The notes beneath the pieces were generated by a model that ran no database searches, had not been told where the DNA came from, and worked only from the letters and a program-made list of their open reading frames with translations. From an uncultured Eubacteriales bacterium (GTDB lineage: Bacteria; Bacillota; Clostridia; Oscillospirales; Oscillospiraceae): 33,901 bases of DNA. Of the stretch, positions 31,537-33,901 are shown one piece after another. A program made the translations under genes and the position numbers. Location of the stretch: NCBI GenBank assembly GCA_900319465.1, contig ONOL01000018.1, positions 1 through 33,901 of the forward strand, read 5' to 3'. Numbering within the stretch: the first letter of the stretch is position 1; every line of letters begins with the position of its first letter.

Positions 31537-32748
31537 GTGAGAGATCTCAAACATCTGATCTACTTTGAGAATCTGCTTCAGGAAGCCAATAACGATCTTG
31601 TCAAGCAGGCCAAGGCCGAGGGCAAGAGAGCGATCGGCTATACCTGCTATTTTATGCCTGAAGTACTTCTCGACCTGCCCGGCTGCTTCTCCGTCCGCCT
31701 GAGAGCGCCTCGCTGCACTTCCCCCGACATCGCGACCTATTACCTGTCCGGCCGTGTCTGCCACTATGCCCGCTCCCTGCTGGAGCGCGCCCTTGAGGGC
31801 GGCTACAACTTCCTCGACGCCCAGATGGGCACCGAGACCTGCACCGCCACCTGCCGCTTCCAGGAGCACCTGCAGCAGAAGCACCTCGACTCCGTCGAAG
31901 ACATGCGCATCATCGACAACGATGATTTCTTCTGCGAGTTCACCGACATTCCGTTCAAAAACTCGGAAAACAGCTACCGGCATTTCGAGACCCAGCTGCG
32001 CGCCCATGTGCTGCTGCCCCTGCATGAGCACTTCGGCGTCGATATCTCCGACGAGGCGATCCGCAAGACCGTCGAGGAGCACAACGAGGTCTGCCGCCTC
32101 ATCAACGAGATCGGCGACTACCGCAAGCTCGATAACCCCACCATCACCGGCTATGAGTTCCACGTGATCCAGCTGGTGAGCCTTGTCTGCCCGAAGCATC
32201 TGATCCTGCCTTACCTGCGCGAGACCGCCGAAGAGATGAAGACCCGCGAGCCCGACGACCGGAAGAACTTCCGCTGCAAGGTCGTTCTGGCCGGCTCCGA
32301 GAACGACGACCCCGACTTCACCAAGCTGATCGAGAGCTGCGGCGCGCTCGTCGTGTGCGACCGTTTCTGCTACGGCGCGGTGGAGAGCCGTATCCCCATC
32401 GTGCTCGAGGAGGGCAAGAGCCCGCTCAGATGCATCGCCGAGCACTACCTCAAGACCTCCAACTGCCCGCGCTTCATGCCTCAGGACGAGATGCGCGCCC
32501 GCAAGAAGAGACTCGCCGATCTGGCGAAGGAGTATCATGCCGACGGCGTCATCATTGCCTCCAACAAGTTCTGCGAGTACTGGAGCTACGAGCGCGTTAT
32601 CGACACCTTCATCCTCAAGCGTGATTTTGGCCTCCCCGTCTGCTCTATCGAGAAGGAATACATCAACTCCGCGTCCGGCCAGCTCCGCACCCGTTTCCAG
32701 GCCTTCGTGGAGAGCGTAGAAATCAAGCACATCCAGGAGGGCAAGTAA
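31537..32748 (+). CDS. 2-hydroxyacyl-CoA dehydratase family subunit (HgdB/FldC-like)
   Basis: A 403-residue protein of the 2-hydroxyacyl-CoA dehydratase / benzoyl-CoA reductase family. Such subunits hold a 4Fe-4S cluster and act as a heterodimer that removes water from a 2-hydroxyacyl-CoA by a ketyl radical route, after ATP-driven activation. Likely cluster cysteines are C37 (GYTCYFMPEVL), C102 or C106 (GTETCTATCRF) and C346 (ASNKFCEYWSYE). The start is GTG at 31537, six bases after GGAGGG; an upstream ATG at 31468 lacks a ribosome site. Codons are strongly biased to AAG, GAG and C-ending forms, a sign of high expression. The substrate is unknown. Confidence 0.82.
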   Translation: MRDLKHLIYFENLLQEANNDLVKQAKAEGKRAIGYTCYFMPEVLLDLPGCFSVRLRAPRCTSPDIATYYLSGRVCHYARSLLERALEGGYNFLDAQMGTETCTATCRFQEHLQQKHLDSVEDMRIIDNDDFFCEFTDIPFKNSENSYRHFETQLRAHVLLPLHEHFGVDISDEAIRKTVEEHNEVCRLINEIGDYRKLDNPTITGYEFHVIQLVSLVCPKHLILPYLRETAEEMKTREPDDRKNFRCKVVLAGSENDDPDFTKLIESCGALVVCDRFCYGAVESRIPIVLEEGKSPLRCIAEHYLKTSNCPRFMPQDEMRARKKRLADLAKEYHADGVIIASNKFCEYWSYERVIDTFILKRDFGLPVCSIEKEYINSASGQLRTRFQAFVESVEIKHIQEGK

Positions 32749-32749
32749 A

Positions 32750-33901
32750 ATGGCTAAGAAAGATATCAAGAAAGCGCTGAAGGATTTCTGGTACGGCAAG
32801 CCCCATACCGCCGAAGAGGGCGGCCGCCGTCTGGGCGAGCTGTACGAGGACAAGACCGGCCTTCTCAAGCACAGAGAGTGGCGCGGCGTCAAGGATACCT
32901 TCTACTACATGTACATGATCTGGGGGTACAACTACCTCCACATGGTCACCATGGTCACGGATATCCTCAAATACGCCAACAACCCCATTGATTTCTTCAA
33001 GGGCACCTGGCGCTACCGCTGGATGGGCCAGACCTATCTGCCCGTCATCCACTGGTTCGAGCGCGGCCTGCAGGGCATGCGCGGCGAGGCTCTGGCCGCC
33101 TCCGCGTGGCACTACCGCGCGATGGTCAGCGCTTCCATCCATCAGATCTGCACCTTCTTCAACGCCGATACCCGTCTGCACGGCGGCAAAGAGAACAACG
33201 CCTACAAGCACACCATCTTCGCCAACGAGACGACCTGCGGCACCCTGTTCTATCCCTGGAAGGACGCGGGCTACCAGTACGTGTCCATGGAGATGATCCC
33301 CTACTTCGTCACCTGCCACGTCAACTCCCACACCGTTCTCAACTACATCGACGCGGTGCAGTCCATCGGCCTGCCCGGCGACCCCTGCCCGATGTGCCAG
33401 GCGGAGTCCGGCCTCTTCGTGCTTGACGACGTGCCCGATTCCTCCCCGATGATCATCACCTGCAACGAGGCCTGCGACGCCTCCGTTTCCACCCACACCC
33501 TGCAGGACTGGTTCGCCGACAAGCCGCTCTTCGCGCTTCCCGTCCCGATGCAGTTCGACGATCCGCTGGTCAAGAAGTACTGCATGAACGAGATCGAGGA
33601 GTGCTGGAAGTTCATCGAGGAGCAGACCGGCACCCCGTTCAACTGGGAGTCCATGGTCAAGCTGCTTGAGCGCCAGAACAAGCTGCAGCGCGACGAGTGG
33701 GAGAAGTGGGAAGTCGCTTCCAAGACCGATTTCTACCCGATCAACGGCGTCGCCCAGGCTCTGTTCCGCATCTACTCCACCCAGTACGGCATCCAGGGCA
33801 CGTTCTGGGAGGAAGCCAGCGAGAAGGTCAAGAAGATCATGTACAAGTGCGTCGAGAAGAAGATCAATCCCTTCCCGCAGACGCGCCACCGCGTGATCGC
33901 C
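32750..33901 (+). CDS. 2-hydroxyacyl-CoA dehydratase family subunit, partial (HgdA-like)
   Basis: The frame starts at ATG 32750, one base after the previous stop, with AGGAGGG nine bases before, and stays open for 384 codons to the window end. It begins MAKKDIKKALKDFWYGKP and is rich in Trp and Tyr. It looks like the partner of the preceding gene: cysteines are seen in ETTCGTLFYP, CPMCQAESG and TCNEACDAS, some of which may bind the cluster. I base the assignment mainly on pairing and on loose family resemblance. The tail and any downstream activator gene lie beyond the window. Confidence 0.72.
   Translation, partial: MAKKDIKKALKDFWYGKPHTAEEGGRRLGELYEDKTGLLKHREWRGVKDTFYYMYMIWGYNYLHMVTMVTDILKYANNPIDFFKGTWRYRWMGQTYLPVIHWFERGLQGMRGEALAASAWHYRAMVSASIHQICTFFNADTRLHGGKENNAYKHTIFANETTCGTLFYPWKDAGYQYVSMEMIPYFVTCHVNSHTVLNYIDAVQSIGLPGDPCPMCQAESGLFVLDDVPDSSPMIITCNEACDASVSTHTLQDWFADKPLFALPVPMQFDDPLVKKYCMNEIEECWKFIEEQTGTPFNWESMVKLLERQNKLQRDEWEKWEVASKTDFYPINGVAQALFRIYSTQYGIQGTFWEEASEKVKKIMYKCVEKKINPFPQTRHRVIA

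Overview
The window looks like a chromosomal segment of a GC-rich, anaerobic, Gram-positive Clostridia member, probably of the Oscillospiraceae (an inference from gene content, not a proven assignment). The support is strong AGGAGG ribosome sites, sigma-A type promoters, a SpoVB-like flippase beside HU and RqcP, a DacF-type carboxypeptidase, FeoAB, a flavodiiron protein, and a 2-hydroxyacyl-CoA dehydratase pair. Gene order is dense and most of the window is core or housekeeping; I see no prophage, CRISPR array, insertion sequence, toxin-antitoxin pair or defence island.

Layout. 1-2000: an XRE-type regulator with an unusual cysteine-ladder repeat domain, convergent with a DEDDh exonuclease. 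2093-5650: a probable operon murF - HAD phosphatase - mgtC-like - mgtC-like. 5784-7961: an MscS channel and an unknown proline-rich membrane-anchored protein. 7962-8643: a gene-free stretch, then tRNA-Tyr and tRNA-Thr on the minus strand with clear promoter and terminator. 8714-11065: GH25 lysozyme and two HAD phosphatases. 11080-13092: a four-module flavodiiron / flavin reductase / double rubredoxin fusion, whose promoter overlaps that of a divergent 120-residue unknown. 13664-16202: feoB and feoA, divergent from a glyoxalase. 16261-22773: a minus-strand block of separately promoted genes: rqcP, HU, SpoVB-like flippase, FAD oxidoreductase with a terminator in its leader, pgi, dacF. 23039-24368: AI-2E family permease. 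24429-27020: cysteine desulfurase divergent from mtaB. 27017-31381: serC - serA - MTA/SAH nucleosidase, a dispersed repeat, and an AlaX editing protein. 31407-33901: a consensus promoter with an adjacent palindrome driving two 2-hydroxyacyl-CoA dehydratase subunit genes, the second cut by the window end.

The genes fit a fermenting anaerobe: iron uptake and sulfur mobilisation feed Fe-S enzymes (MtaB, the dehydratase, rubredoxins); the flavodiiron fusion probably removes oxygen or NO; serine synthesis sits next to a nucleosidase of the methyl cycle and an editor of mischarged tRNA-Ala. The most novel-looking items are the cysteine-ladder regulator, the double-rubredoxin flavodiiron fusion with overlapping divergent promoters, the terminator just ahead of the FAD oxidoreductase ribosome site, and the regulated-looking dehydratase operon. 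No single locus proves a wholly new system.
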